From assembly GCA_032209605.1 (NCBI GenBank), contig JASFXZ010000026.1:5766001-5830000 (forward strand): DNA of 64,000 nt, in the 5' to 3' direction. Source of the stretch: Mactromeris polynyma. Taxonomy: Eukaryota; Mollusca; Bivalvia; Venerida; Mactridae. Under the pieces are notes generated by a model. That model did not search any database. It was not told the origin of the DNA and worked only from the letters and a program-made list of their open reading frames with translations. Positions 28,763 through 41,311 of this stretch are shown here, one piece after another (within the stretch, counting starts at the first letter, position 1; each line of letters begins with the position of its first letter). The position numbers were made by a program, and so were the translations under genes.

Positions 28763-29833
28763 ATGTAATGTATTGAAGAAATACACGACTATAGCATCAT
28801 GATGCTAGTACTGTTAATTGACCATTTCAGAAATTTAAGATTTTTTTTGATTTTTTTTTGAAGAGCAATATTAGAATGAACTGTGAAGATAACAATGCTA
28901 TTGACTTATAAATCCATTCGTTGTTTATTTACCAACACTGGTTATCAACAGTTCAATGCACAAATGTCGGTAAAATGCAGATACAGCAGTTTTATGTCAC
29001 CTTGATCCAACCCTAGATTGACATACAAATGTAGGAATAAAAAAACTTTCTTCATACATATATCTTGCAACTTATAAATCTTCTTACTTTAGATAGATAT
29101 GTAAGGGTATAAATCAGTCTCCTCAGACAATATTTCAATTTCATTTCTTTATAGAGGATTTTTTTATCTTCTTAATGTGACATGCTTTGATTTAATAATT
29201 TGTACAGACATTGTACAACGAAGATTGTATTTATAGTGGCAGTTATTTTCATAGGCAAAGTTTAAATGCATTTGAATTTTATTATTTTTGGTCAGTCAAT
29301 ATGTTCTTCAATTGGCATAAATGGCATTAATTTTTGTTTAATGTACTAAAATTGCGAAACGTATTAATGTCTTGTCTTCTGTTGTTGCGTAATGTTATAT
29401 TTTCGTTACTGTATATACATCCTTAAAGCATTTATTTTGTACATATTATTTTTCGTATTTTACTAGCGTCTTTTGTTCATTGTTATTTATTTTCACAGTC
29501 TGTTTTCATTCATGACAATACATTTATCGTGATATAAATATTATTTTGTTATCATTTTTGTTTATGTATAAATTTAACGCTTAACTCCAAACAATACTTT
29601 ATTTTCATAATTATGCTAATGCTGTATCATAGTTCTAGGCCTATGTACCTGATGCTGAAATTGTCAACCTAGTATTATGATAAATATATGTCAAGGGGTG
29701 ATACAGAAGTAGTCTGTCTACATGTACATATATCCCTACAGTATTTTTTTTAAACACAAAGTACGGGAGTAGAGAAGATGTTACACTTTTTCTTTTTCAT
29801 CCCTAGAAAATTACTTTTAGGAAATTTTGTGTA

Positions 29834-29971
29834 CAGTAAAACCTTAATAATAAGACCACCCTTAGGACCCTTGAAAACTGGTCTTAATATTGAGGTGATC
29901 TTTATATTGAGATTGAATAAAGAGCAAAACAATGATTATTATTGAGGTAGTCTTTAAGCGATGTTTTACTG
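29834..29971 (+). mobile_element. Pogo/Tc1-like MITE, second copy
   Basis: The left end is CAGTAAAACCTTAATAATAA and the right end GATGTTTTACTG, flanked by TA. Same family and orientation as 27207-27367, slightly shorter by internal loss. Confidence 0.85.
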
Positions 29972-30746
29972 TATATTAAAATTTCTTAGCTGTACTATAT
30001 CAGGTGATATTGCTGTTATATATTAGATATTCAGAACCAAGAAAGATCTCTGTGACATTTGCTGTACTGTAGCAACTTTTAATCGAAGAAATAAATAAAT
30101 TTTATCTACCTCCTAAAGCGACAACTTTAAAGCATTTTTGAAGTACTTAATTTACAATTAGATTCTACACATGAGAATATCGAAATTGGCCATAAAAATA
30201 TATTAAAACATTGGTACACTATTGGTACACTTCAATGAAGTGTATAAGTACCAGTATGCTCTTCAGTTCTTTATTTATACAAATAAATTTACCAGCATGC
30301 ATTGTAATGAATGTATTTATTGTGGATTTGTGTCTCCACACATATAGTGATTGTCAGATTATAGATTATTATAGACATTTTATGTAGATGTCATTGTTGT
30401 ATTTTGAAAACTTTGGGACTGAGCATAAACTATGTTATAATCGATACTGCATCCGCCTTGTTATTTTCCCCTCAACGATTCTTTTACCCATGTATTGGTG
30501 TTCAGAATTTGAAAGAAAATTGTAGTTGAAACATCAAAAAACTGCATCAGTCCATCCTTAAAAAATTGTTTGGCACGACACTACCTTCACAAAATTGTGT
30601 TCAGGTGTTGGAGTGGGGTAAATTGGATTGGTATTAATAGTTAAAACTGGAATGACTATAAAAAGTAATAAATAAAAAATTAACTACACACTTAACTTAC
30701 CCACCACATATTTGCAATATAAGGTTATGCCATACAATTATTAAGG

Positions 30747-30828
30747 ATGCATTCAGAGGGCATTTCTTATAGGTAATATGGTATAGGGGTACAAGGCAAA
30801 CACTGTCTATCATACTGGAATATTAGCT
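30747..30828 (+). repeat. Dispersed 80-bp repeat, first copy
   Basis: GCATTCAGAGGGCATTTCTT through CTATCATACTGGAATATTA recurs at 33950-34028 in the same orientation with only a few differences. Confidence 0.8.
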
Positions 30829-30960
30829 CAGCAGGTAGAGCACACAACTGCCCATCCAGAGGTTGTAGATTCTGGGAACCTAGGTGAGGATTTGACTGAA
30901 GCATATGCATTCAAAGTCATTTGTCCTCCACCTTTGATTCCTATTTGGAATTTGTCAGTC
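30828..30960 (+). mobile_element. tRNA-derived SINE, family 3
   Basis: TTAGCTCAGCAGGTAGAGCA is a near-consensus A-box region. A worn B-box (GGTTGTAGATTCTGG) follows at a suitable distance. The head begins directly at the end of a repeat also found, without the SINE, at 33950-34028. Confidence 0.55.
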
Positions 30961-31086
30961 ACACAGAACAGTAAAGGCCGAGTACAACCAAACCAAGCTT
31001 AGAGACATGAACTTGACTTCCGAAGACTGTTAATAAAAAGGTATAATTGAAGTTTCCAACAATTCTGTCATAATTTGCCACACTTA

Positions 31087-31130
31087 GTGTCATCTGCACT
31101 GTTAACGAGTGTCATATGCACTGTTAACGA
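31087..31130 (+). repeat. 22-bp tandem duplication
   Basis: AGTGTCATCTGCACTGTTAACG is immediately repeated with one change (CTGC to ATGC). Minor. Confidence 0.7.
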
Positions 31131-33949
31131 TTGGACAAAACTGATTCAACTCTATTTATTTAACACTTAATTTCTAAATGTTTCATTTATCAATAAGGAA
31201 CATACCGAGTCAGCAAACATTTAAGAGGAAAATTAGCACTGCATTAGGTAACAAAAATAATAAATGAGACACCTTCCAACAGTCTAATAAACACTACAAA
31301 TATTTGTCCATAAACCATTCGATGACAAAACACACCTTGTCGAATTTCATTGGCGACTGGTTTCTCACATATAATTTTAGTCACAGTCTACACGTCTGTT
31401 GAGATCACGGTACTCTTTTCTCATGATAAATTGATTTTACACCTGATTGGCACCGCTTCAATAGCGGACATGTAACTGAACAAAACCGTCTTCAAGTTTC
31501 GTATTTATTATTTTGAGTTGTTCATAATGTAAAGCCCTCCGGATATACTAAACACCATGTCACTACCATTATAATGTATATTTATCAATGATTTAATCAG
31601 AAAGAGGTTCGGTGTTCAACTTTTAGTACCATGTACATCATTATCACGTCAGTAATTTTCTTCAATATATCGTTAAATACCCTTCTGGCTAAAATAGTTA
31701 GCATGGTGTACAATGTAGTGAATAGGACAAGAAGAATTCACTATGATTGTAAAGTAGTATACCAATACATTTTTTAATGTATTTTGACAATAGTTTGACA
31801 TTCTCACTATCATTGTGAGCAATATTCTGACTGTTCACCTTCCTCTCAGCTTACTGGTACTGTAATTATTGTAACAATGAAATAATAACTTATCCCTTGT
31901 TCATACAGTAAGAAAAAAAATCCTCTGTATCACATTGATCTTGAAAATTCACTAAAACTGTGAGATTTCCCTCAAATGCTATTCACAAAGGACATTTGTA
32001 GGGAATCGGAAATCAAATTTTCGATCTCAGTGGCACACTCGTTAATTGACGATGCTTCATGAATATATATGAATTTGTGTTAATTTTGAAGGATTGTTTA
32101 AAATGAGATTTTTTTGTGAATTTAGGATCCACCAGTAGTGAACTAAGCCAAGTCCAGCTATATATTATGTAAAAGTGATTCAGACTGAAGTCCACTGCAG
32201 TTAGCATTGTAAGAGAACAATATATCTACTGTTAATGCTCAAGTATCCGGAAACGTGCTAGGAAATCGGTGGAAGGGTTTGGCATAGAATTATTGTAATG
32301 GCTTCTTGCAATCAACAATACTATATTCATTGCTTTTTTACCAAAACAAGTATATTACAAAAGTTTTGCTCCAAATAGTTACATATATAATATATATTGG
32401 TTCATCTTACCTATCCTTCAGCTGATGTGAACCAGCTAGAGAATTCTCACAGTAAACTATAGTTTATAATTGTAGATATGTTAAAAGTTTAAAGCTTTAT
32501 ATTGCCATAATATTTAATTAATGGCAGAAATTGTGCAAATCAAATAAACAGCAAACAAAAACAGTTACCAATTTTTTTTGCAATACAGTTCAAAGTATAC
32601 TCAATACTACTGTAAATAGAAATACATGAAAATAATAAATCATTGTGGACTACTGCGTACCAAGTCATTATGTCTGCTATAATGCTATTAACTAAAGTTC
32701 CAAATGTTCTCAAGAAAGACCAGGCCAGTTGAGGCGTCGCCATTTCTCACTCAAACCTGTATTCCCCTGGATGAAAACTTTCCACACATTGTACATGTAA
32801 TCAATTCACTCATTTCATGTCATGATTTACAACTAAATCAATAAAAAACATTCCGAATGTCAACAAGCTTATGATTCACCACTTTTTTATATTTTTTTGC
32901 CAACGTCATACAATAACTATCTGATATCGGTGTGTAGCATTTATTTCATTTAAATTTGGCAAAAATCTAAATGATATTACAAAACTATCTGCACATGATA
33001 TCATTATATTCCTTAAATGTTTGTGTGAGAGCATGTTAATGATATATTGAACATACTATAGATCATTTAAATTGGTTGTCAATTGACATGTACCATAAAA
33101 TGTCTAATATCTGCTCCACAAGCGTTTGGTTCACACTCAACTGCCGTAAAATCATCTATTTGAAGTAATGTTTTTTTTATTTGAAAATAAAACTTGCTTA
33201 AATAGTAACAATATTTTATAAGGCAAGACAATATGAATTTACATGAACAAAAACACTATATAAACCACATTTTCAAATTAAAATTTAAGGAATTTGCAGT
33301 GTTATTTTCTGATAATCGTGTATGAATAATAAATATGTATATGTGTCGTACCTAGTAGGAATAATTCAATGTCATAAACAATGTCATAAACAATGTTGCA
33401 GACAAAAACCCTTAAGTAATAACAACTGACATGACATCACAACTTCTTAGTGGTGACCAGTACAATTTCTTCCATTAATATGTGTATACAGTTCATGATG
33501 TAAATAAAATATTCCATACAAACTCATAAATTAATTCTATTTATTGAACCCATTTTCTAAATAACAATACAAATCATTATTAGTTTTTCGGAAGAGTATA
33601 CTATTTCTCTGGCAATTTTCACAGTCACACTGCCTTAATACGAAAACTTTTTCCAGAAGAGGCGCAATAATAGCAGGTAAGTGAATCAGTTCAAAAATAG
33701 TTCAACATCTAAGCGTAACCTGCATTACATACTCAATAGTAATCTTATTGCGCAATTAAGTTTAATCGTTCAACAATGAAAATAATGACTTGTACTTTCT
33801 GTGAATCTGGAAGTGTTGAATACAAAATCAGTGTTCAATACCAAACAACTTCAGTGGTTTTGCACTTTGATTATTTTTTCAGTAAAAGTATTTAATAAAT
33901 CCAGTACTAAATAGCCACTCATGTAATATTTTTTATATACAAGCGTGTA

Positions 33950-34028
33950 GGTGCATTCAGAGGGCATTTCTTACAGGTAATATGGTATATGGGTACAAGG
34001 CAAACACTGCCTATCATACTGGAATATT
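33950..34028 (+). repeat. Dispersed 80-bp repeat, second copy
   Basis: Same sequence as 30747-30828, 3.2 kb away in direct orientation. The flanks differ, so this is a dispersed repeat, not a large tandem duplication. Confidence 0.8.
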
Positions 34029-34359
34029 ATACCACATTCGTACTGAAAACAAATACAGCTTCATTATTTGTCATGCACAATAGTGCAACAAGTATATTTC
34101 AATCAAACCTTGCAGTTACACAATTTTGGCCATTATAAATTACAAGTAATTGATTATTTTTACTTCAAACATGTCAACGAAGTACAAGTCCCCTTCCAGA
34201 TACTATACCAATCTGTAAACAAGGCAGTTTGAAGGACAGCTAGATCCCTCGCAGCTTAATGGAAACCCTATTCAGTTCTGCTAATCAAAGACAGTACTTA
34301 TACATCATGGACTCAAAGAGGCTGGTATACTACTTGTTTCCAATAATTAAAGGGTTGCT

Positions 34360-34750
34360 ACCCTAACCACGTCTTGAGGCGATCATCATTTGTGCCGAGT
34401 AACTTAAAAATCTCCCTATGCATGACAGTGTTACAGAGCCAACAAGTGCAAGACCCAATAATATTTGAACTCCATGTCTAACATTGATTTTTGAGCTATA
34501 GACCTGGGTCTTGTACATGACAGTCTCGATGTGATGAACATTTGTGCCAAATTATTTCAAATCCCCTCAAACATGATAGATTTACAGTCTAGACACAACA
34601 TTCTATACCACAAGTTCATATGCAGGACCTTATGACTTTGATCTCTAAGTGTGACCTTGATCTTTGTGCTAGGGATTTGTATTCTGCATATGATGTTGTT
34701 TTCAAATGGTGAACATTAATAATGTGCCTGGTTATTTGAGAAGATGGGTC
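34360..34750 (+). repeat. TTTGACCTTGACC-type dispersed repeat
   Basis: Repeated phrases (GTGCCGAGTAACTTAAAAAT, GACAGTGTTACAG, ACCTTGATCTTTGTGC) match the array at 51775-52170. Two or three diverged units. Confidence 0.5.
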
Positions 34751-35199
34751 AATACTAGATAGGAAATCTTTTTTTGAAAATCAACACTTCTTGTATGAAA
34801 CTGTAGAAGGACCAATAACTTATTTTGGAGAACAGCTTTTTTGGAAGGCAAACAAACCCTTTCCTAATTTAGTCCAAACATACATAATTTGGGAAATGGT
34901 AGAATGAAAACCAAGTAATTGATTCATTTTGGCCATTAACAAAAATCCAGGTGTGATTTTCATTTCTATATATTTAGGGATACTGTTAGCTTAGTGTGTG
35001 ATCTACATGACAGTTTTAAAACAGCTAACTTGCAAAAGAGTGATATATATTGTTTAAAATAAACTGAAACAGCAAGTTTCAATAAGTTTCATGTCATTAT
35101 CACCATTTAGAATTTGCATTTAACAATAATTTAAAGGTAGATTGTCTTATTCTATCAAAACATTCCAAGTGACATTTTTGAGACTTTAGCAGGTTAATG

Positions 35200-35450
35200 C
35201 ACTCTAAAATACTGCATTATAACATTTCGTAAATATTTCCAGGAACTGCAAACAACAAGTCTAATACAAGTTGAGCTATCTTGGTGCATAGGAGCTAAAA
35301 TAAAAAATATACCTATATCGGACTTGTGTGTTTGTGATTTTTGGAAACATGTAAGGGAAGTGGCAATGCGATGCTGTCAAGTAATTCTGCATGAAGGCAT
35401 TTACAACCAGTTGTCTCATAAATATGACTAAGACTATGTAACTTTAATGT
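35200..35450. repeat. Diverged dispersed repeat, copy 2
   Basis: Partner of 8200-8505, with CCAGGAACTGCAAA and AAGACTATGTAAC in corresponding places. Confidence 0.35.
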
Positions 35451-35774
35451 TTAAAACAAATTCTAAGCAATATAAAGATCTCTCCAAATTGCTTTAAATT
35501 GGTGATAACGCAATTTATTGCATAGTTGAAGAATTTCGAGACATTTATAAGGGACACAACTCAAATATCAATGCAAACTGTTGGTAACAAGAGTTACCTT
35601 TCTTTCATTTATTCATAATGGAAACAACAAAACTTGAAAATTTTGATAATATTGGCTTCATCATTCATGATGCTACACGGAATTAGATCAAGCCTAAAAC
35701 ATTTGTCTGTATATAATCTTTGTCTTCCACAAGTATCTTGAAACAAGACAGCCAATAAAAAACTATAGCTTAAG

Positions 35775-36000
35775 GTTGCTCACCTGAGTCACCAAGCATA
35801 AAACTAGATCTATAGAAAAATTGAGAGGCATACGATCATCATTGACATAGAAACTTGACATAGACTTTACAAAGACAAACATTCTCACCAAGTTCCATGC
35901 AGATCAGGCAGAAGTGTGACCATCAGAGTGTTAACCAGGACGTTTGTATAATTTGACTGTGTAATCTAGTTTTTGACCAAGTGAGACCCTATCTGGATTT
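35775..36000 (+). repeat. Worn relative of the CTCACCTGAG repeat
   Basis: TTGCTCACCTGAGTCACCAA, GTGTTAACCAGGA and TAGTTTTTGACC appear in the same order as in 53870-54370. Confidence 0.4.
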
Positions 36001-36504
36001 GCACTTGAATTTAAGTAAGACGCAAATTCTCCAAACGGTGGTCAAATTCATTTCCCACAATAAAACAGGAGCATAAACATGGCAAGATATAGTACAGTTA
36101 GATTGACGGCAAACAGGTGTATGAACTTACAGGACTGATCCATGTCAATTTAGGTAAAGAAATGCTCTTGAGCGTAAAACTGTATCTCCTGTTTGGTTAA
36201 GTTTTCCATCAAAATTCAACCGCGCGTTTTTTTCCCGTCAAGCTTAGGGTCAAGCAAGAACATTTCAATATTCATATTTTGAAATGTAATGGTGCAGGTA
36301 ATATATTCATGCATCAGCAGTTAATATAACAGCACTATACACTGTCATTAACTGAAAAACAAGGAATTCTAGCAATGCCATCTTCAAACAAGAGTGCTGA
36401 CTATCGCAAAATACGCCCGTTCTACGGTTATGTCACTGGAGAGTGAAACAATTAGTGCAAAAAGGATTTTTCAATGACTCCACCTAGTGACTTGGTTTTT
36501 GACA

Positions 36505-36672
36505 TCGGACAAGACAAATTTTAGGTATTTCTATAATCAACGGAGTGACTCCAGCGATATAGCTGGTTATCGAACTTGTCCGAGATATTATGACCATACA
36601 CATTCTGACCAAATTTGGTGATGATTGGACAAATGCTTCTAAAGTTATTGATTGGACAACTTACTGGACGCT
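36505..36672 (+). repeat. Dispersed repeat (CGGACAAGAC family), copy 1
   Basis: It runs from CGGACAAGAC through GCGATATAGCTGGTTATCGA and ATGCTTCTAAAGTTATTGAT to GGACAACTTACTGGACG. It aligns end to end with 42395-42574. Confidence 0.75.
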
Positions 36673-37199
36673 GCCAATACGCCACAGGTGAAACGTTCTA
36701 TGAACAGGCATATAAAAATTGTTAATTTGGCATATGGCCACTTCTCAAAAAAAGCTGCATATTGACAGTTGAAAATTGAAAAATTGATGAATAAAAAATA
36801 AATTACCTACTCACCAAAATTGTTTAAGGACTACCCAATAAGAAAATGTTAAAAAAGATTATCATCCTTGTTCAGTTTTGAAGTATTTCAATCGTTGGTC
36901 AACTTTTATTTCAAACTGATACAAGTTATGTATTGGCAGTATATTGTCAAGACAAAACTAATTGAAAGCCAACATAACAAGTACTTTTAACATCTTTTTA
37001 ATTTCATCCAGAGGAAACCAATACATAACAATCATGGTTGATCTTAGTCAATAAGAAGCAAACCAAAAATAATACAGTTATTCATGAAGTTATTAATGAT
37101 GGACAATCAGAGAGATATGAAAGATGCTTAAAAAATTACACTAAACCATCTACAACATAGTGGTCAAACATTCTCTGCAATTGAGCTAGATGTAATAAA

Positions 37200-37493
37200 T
37201 ACTAAGTTCCCACATCAACAATATTTACCTCCCTTGTTCATAATCATCAGCCATTTAGATAGGCAAAACTGACAAGCACTTAAAGGAGCAATTACCAAAT
37301 TCCGTATGTGATAAATGAGATAATACCAAGATAATTTGCACGTGGAAACCATTTTTTCTTCAACTTTCTATTATTTATAATTATTTTATCATTGCTTACA
37401 TTATATTCCTTATAAACTTTAAAGAAATTGCCAATCAATATGGCCGACTATTCAGAACAAGGGAGGTAAATATTGTAATGTGGGAACTGTCTA
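37200..37493. mobile_element. MITE of the same family, downstream of copy A
   Basis: The left arm has AAGTTCCCACAT and AATATTTACCTCCCTTGTTC. The right arm has GAACAAGGGAGGTAAATATT and ATGTGGGAACTGTCTA. The arms are about 70-75 bases with few mismatches and an AT-rich centre. No coding capacity. Confidence 0.85.
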
Positions 37494-38582
37494 TTACATT
37501 TTTATGGAAACAGATAACTACAGCTACAGCTCTTCATTTTTTAAAACAAGAAATAAAAAATCTATCATTAGATAATCATAATGACAAAGCACAGAGCTAC
37601 ATTTTATAACAAAGCATAAACCATTCTAACAAATATTCAGTACAAAATCATTTGGGGTGTGATGCTAAAGAGAACTAACCAACAAATTATCCTAAACTTG
37701 AGTTATCTGCCCCATTTGACTCTCCAGTGTTGGAGGCTTCAAAATTGTCTAGTATGCAGCTTCATATCTTAATTTTGGCGGGAAATGTAAGGGTTGTGAA
37801 CTCGCCCACATGAGTATCAGTGCATTTTAAAACGCACTTCATTAAGTCAAACATTTTTATGGGTTTTCACGATTGTAGTTCAGGTAAAATATGAGGCCTC
37901 TGTCCATAGACATGCTGCGATGGTCTAAAATTTATTGAAAATTAGTGTGAAGTCGCTGACAATTGATAATGATTTTCAACAATTGGTTATCACTGCTGCA
38001 GCATGCAAGGTCATGTAGTCCTCAGTTATTTTTTCTTTTTCTGGGACTTTGGGTCAAAGCTGTTTTTGACTATCACATATTTCGCTTCGAGTCATCCAGA
38101 ATGCATGACCATTCTGACAGTGCTCCATTCTGGGCAATATATCATTCAGGTTCAGAACAAAATAGTGATCAACACATACATTTAGGAAATGATCACTTGA
38201 ATACTATGTCAGGTTGTCTTTGTGACTTGTATTGTTTGAACAAAATTATTAAATGATGTTTTATATTGTTCACCATTAGTGAAATTAATCATAAATGGTT
38301 AATTCTCTTGTTCATCGGAAAGATTTTAAAACTCAAGATATGTGGGTTAGTTCACTTCAGCATAAACATAGGTTACAAAGAAATGGATTATGCTATTCAA
38401 CAAAATGAATGTTTTTTTTTAGAAACTGCTTGCAGCTACACTGTAACTTACGTGTGATAGCACCTTAGTGTATGTAATATTCAAAATGCACATAACTTTT
38501 ACTTAAACTAGGGAGACTTTCAAACTCCACTTCTCAACTATTTGTATCTATTGAGATAATTACCTAAAGAAGTCTGTCAGTA

Positions 38583-40834
38583 TCACCAGTGTTTGATTTT
38601 TAATTTGTTTAATTGAAAAAGAATACGAAATCTTGATATACCATTTACATAACAAATATCTGACACAGTCCATTTAGAATTGTTCACATCCTCACTAAAT
38701 ATCCGATGAAAACGAAACACAGCAAACTTGTTATTCTCCAATAATTCTCCTGTGGCAACTGCTGGGGAATAGGTCAAGGCTACATCTATAGCAATATGCC
38801 TGCAACAAAACATAGAAAATACATATTACACTAATATCTGATTTAACACTGGACCAAGCACAGGAGGCAGAGCTGATGCACTACAATGTGCACATGGACC
38901 TTTCAGACTCAATTTTAATAGTAACCTGTGATGTCATCATCCAATTATAAAATCACATCAAATATGTTTGAGGTACGCTTTAATTTGGTTAAGTTTTTTA
39001 ACTACATTCACATTGAAATAAATAATCAAAACTTAAAATCATTGGTTTTATTTTATCAAGATCACCAGGGATTCCATTTGACCATGGAGTTGACCTTTTG
39101 ACCCCTGTTATTTCCAAAAAGCCACATTTTGACCTTCAGGACTCTGGCTGAAGGGTCAATATTTCTCTAAATTTATATGTAATTTGACTGTAAAATGGTA
39201 AATTCCTGTCAAAATAAATCAAATGACCCTTGAGATTCAGCACCTAGTGGAATCCAGCCCTCACCATTTTATAATGTCACCAAAAATCTCACTTTATAGA
39301 TAGTTCCCTCATGTACAATATTTACCTCCCTTGCTCCGAATGGTCAGCCATATTGATAGGCAAATTTCCTTAAAGGGAATATAAAGTAAACAATGATAAA
39401 ATAATCAGATATATAAAAAATAACTTATTCATTATGCTCATGTAGGCAGTTGCTCAGAACATTGAAGAAAAAGTGGTTGTCAAATGCAAATTCACATATT
39501 TGTAAATTACTCCTAAAAGTCCTATAATTGCTTATAAATCAGTTTTGCCTACCAGAATGGCTGATGATTACTAACAAGGGTGGTAAATGTTGTAGATGTG
39601 GGAACTATCTATTGAACGAAATGGCCAACAAACTAAATACAGTAAAACCTCACTTAAAGACCACATCAATAATAACACCACCTCAAAATTTAAGAACACA
39701 ATTTTTAAGTCCATTTGCACTGTCTTGCTCTTATTTAACCATGATATTAAGACCCTCTCAATAATAAGAGACTTGTTATTGAGCTTTTTACTATAATACA
39801 AAAAAAGAATTGATTTACTGCCACTGAAAATGAAAAAAAAAGAATTGATTTTCAATTTTAGTAAAAACTTTGGCAGTGAAGTATACTTATCGCATGAACA
39901 ATCGTATATGATGCTCTTGTCTTACTCGGCAGCACAACTTACCCAAATATACCAAAATACTCTTCAAATATACCCAAATACGGCATTAAGAACCATTATA
40001 TTGACATATAATTATCCCAAATTGCGAACAGATTGTTAATTGAGCAATATTTTGCAATAATGTTTCAATATTGAAACTGAAAATGCGTTTAGTCTCTTTT
40101 ACATATGATCCATATTAATATTAATCATTATTTATATTTTATACCACTTTATTTATATTACCTTCCATAACCATTTAAAAACATATTTCCACATAAAATG
40201 ACCGTATTTGAACAAATTAAGACTGCATTTGGGTATTTCTAACTGTGTTTGGGTATATTTTGGTGAATCATGACACACCGTCTTACTTTTCCATGGTTTC
40301 AGTAGAAGTATTAGTGAATCGCCGCCAGGTTATGTCCACCAATTCAAGTTGCAACACTTCTTTCACAGCTACAGGACAACTAATGCTTCCTTGTTGTACT
40401 TTCTGTATCAGTTCATGAGTTAAAATTTCTTCCAAATCGTTGTACTTCTTTGCCATAAGGCATTCAGAAATAAACAAAAATGCCATGGTAGCCCCTTCAT
40501 TAAAAGATGCATCCACCTGGGCTTTTACATCGTTGTCGTGAAACATATAAAACAGTAACTTACAATGATATACGATGAACTTTTTTAATGGAGTCTTACT
40601 ATATTGGTATAAACCACTTTTAACATCATTCTTGGTTATTTTTTGTGTAACACTACTTGTCCCAAATTCTCTCACACAGACGTTATGGGTGGGGTACAGT
40701 TGCACTGTTTCACCGTTTTGCAGAACACAAATGCTTGTCACTATATTTTGACTGCTTTTCATGAAAGAGCGCCGATTAATCTGTATCAATGTGCTTAAGA
40801 ACGATATTCTTGTAAATCTATAAAGGAAATTCAT
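38583..40834 (-). CDS. MAIP1: MAIP1-like mitochondrial protein, tandem copy A (two exons)
   Basis: Exon 1 is 40834-40287 and exon 2 is 38799-38583; joined they give 254 codons plus stop. The donor reads GAAAA|GTAAGA and the acceptor TTTTGTTGCAG|G, with a split Lys codon. The ATG at 40834 was chosen because all three copies start M(N/K)FL there with the same upstream CCAT context. The N-terminus is basic, Ser/Thr/Arg-rich and nearly free of acidic residues, as in a mitochondrial presequence. VQLYPT and VREFG motifs follow, then a Tim44/NTF2-like helix block (EGATMAFLFISECLMAKKYN, then LEEILTHELIQKV). Exon 2 carries F.FHR.F followed by SKW. These match what I know of MAIP1, a matrix protein that binds the m-AAA protease and guides EMRE maturation. 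MAIP1 of vertebrates is about 290 aa, so this is slightly short. The frame is intact. Its 1,487-base intron holds two MITEs. Other Tim44-like proteins are the alternative. Confidence 0.78.
39297..39611. mobile_element. MITE with TAGATAGTTCCC inverted termini, inside copy A intron
   Basis: Termini TAGATAGTTCCC and GGGAACTATCTA are exact inverted repeats, and homology extends inward (AATATTTACCTCCCTTG against the matching right arm), giving arms of about 70 bases. The flanks, ACTTTA and TTGAA, are joined directly in the copy B intron near 44873, which is an empty site. A second member lies at 37200-37493. Confidence 0.85.
39640..39793 (-). mobile_element. Pogo/Tc1-like MITE (CAGTAAAACC termini, TA target), inside copy A intron
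   Basis: It begins CAGTAAAACCTC and ends in a degraded GCTTTTTACTA, flanked by TA on both sides. The aligned intron of copy B reads CTAAATAACGTAAA without the insert, confirming the TA target site. The interior is in the opposite orientation to the copies at 27.2 and 29.8 kb (TTGCTCTTATTTAACC here against the reverse there). Confidence 0.8.
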
Positions 40835-41311
40835 GGTGAAATGGAAATCAACCTGAACATCACGACTCACGAGTTTTATCAACGTAAACAAACTTCTTTT
40901 CCAACTACTGAGGTACCGCGAGTACTGACATCACTACTATGCGGCCAAGCGGCCAGATTTGCGGCCACTTGTGGCCATTCATAATAGACCTGTGTAGAAC
41001 TGTTGATTAGTATATTTCAATAATAAACCATCCAAAAAGGTGGAGAGGAGATAAATTAAATTAAATTTCGAAATTATTGCATGTTTCACGATAAAAACTG
41101 GACAGCAAGTTTGACAAGAAATCCTGCATCGATACTGTATTGTATTCGAAAACAGTGACTGTTATAAGTTCTTCACGTAATCAACGAGAGTTGTAGAGGG
41201 GGTTACTTATGAGCACTCGTATTCACACGTAGAGCTACACAACGAGTGAGTATATATACACACTTTCAGAGGAGCATCTCCGAGAATCACGTTAACAAGC
41301 TCCTCCTAAGG

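Larger units (their letters stand above)
24761..37199. other. No gene seen; 3' flank and repeats
   Basis: AT-rich, with short frames only. It contains the listed MITEs, a SINE and dispersed repeats. An AT dinucleotide run lies at about 26093-26104. Nothing in 31.2-33.9 kb is recognisable. Confidence 0.6.

Noticed and set aside
30747..34028. LTR retrotransposon bounded by two 80-base direct repeats
   Set aside because: The repeats lack TG...CA ends and the 3.1 kb between them has no gag or pol reading.
37963..38256. 97-codon plus-strand frame downstream of copy A
   Set aside because: It falls inside the sequence inserted in the copy A 3' UTR and shows no recognisable motif.
40835..40891. Earlier start for copy A, adding 19 residues
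   Set aside because: It would need a non-ATG start and is not shared; the ATG at 40834 is conserved in all three copies.
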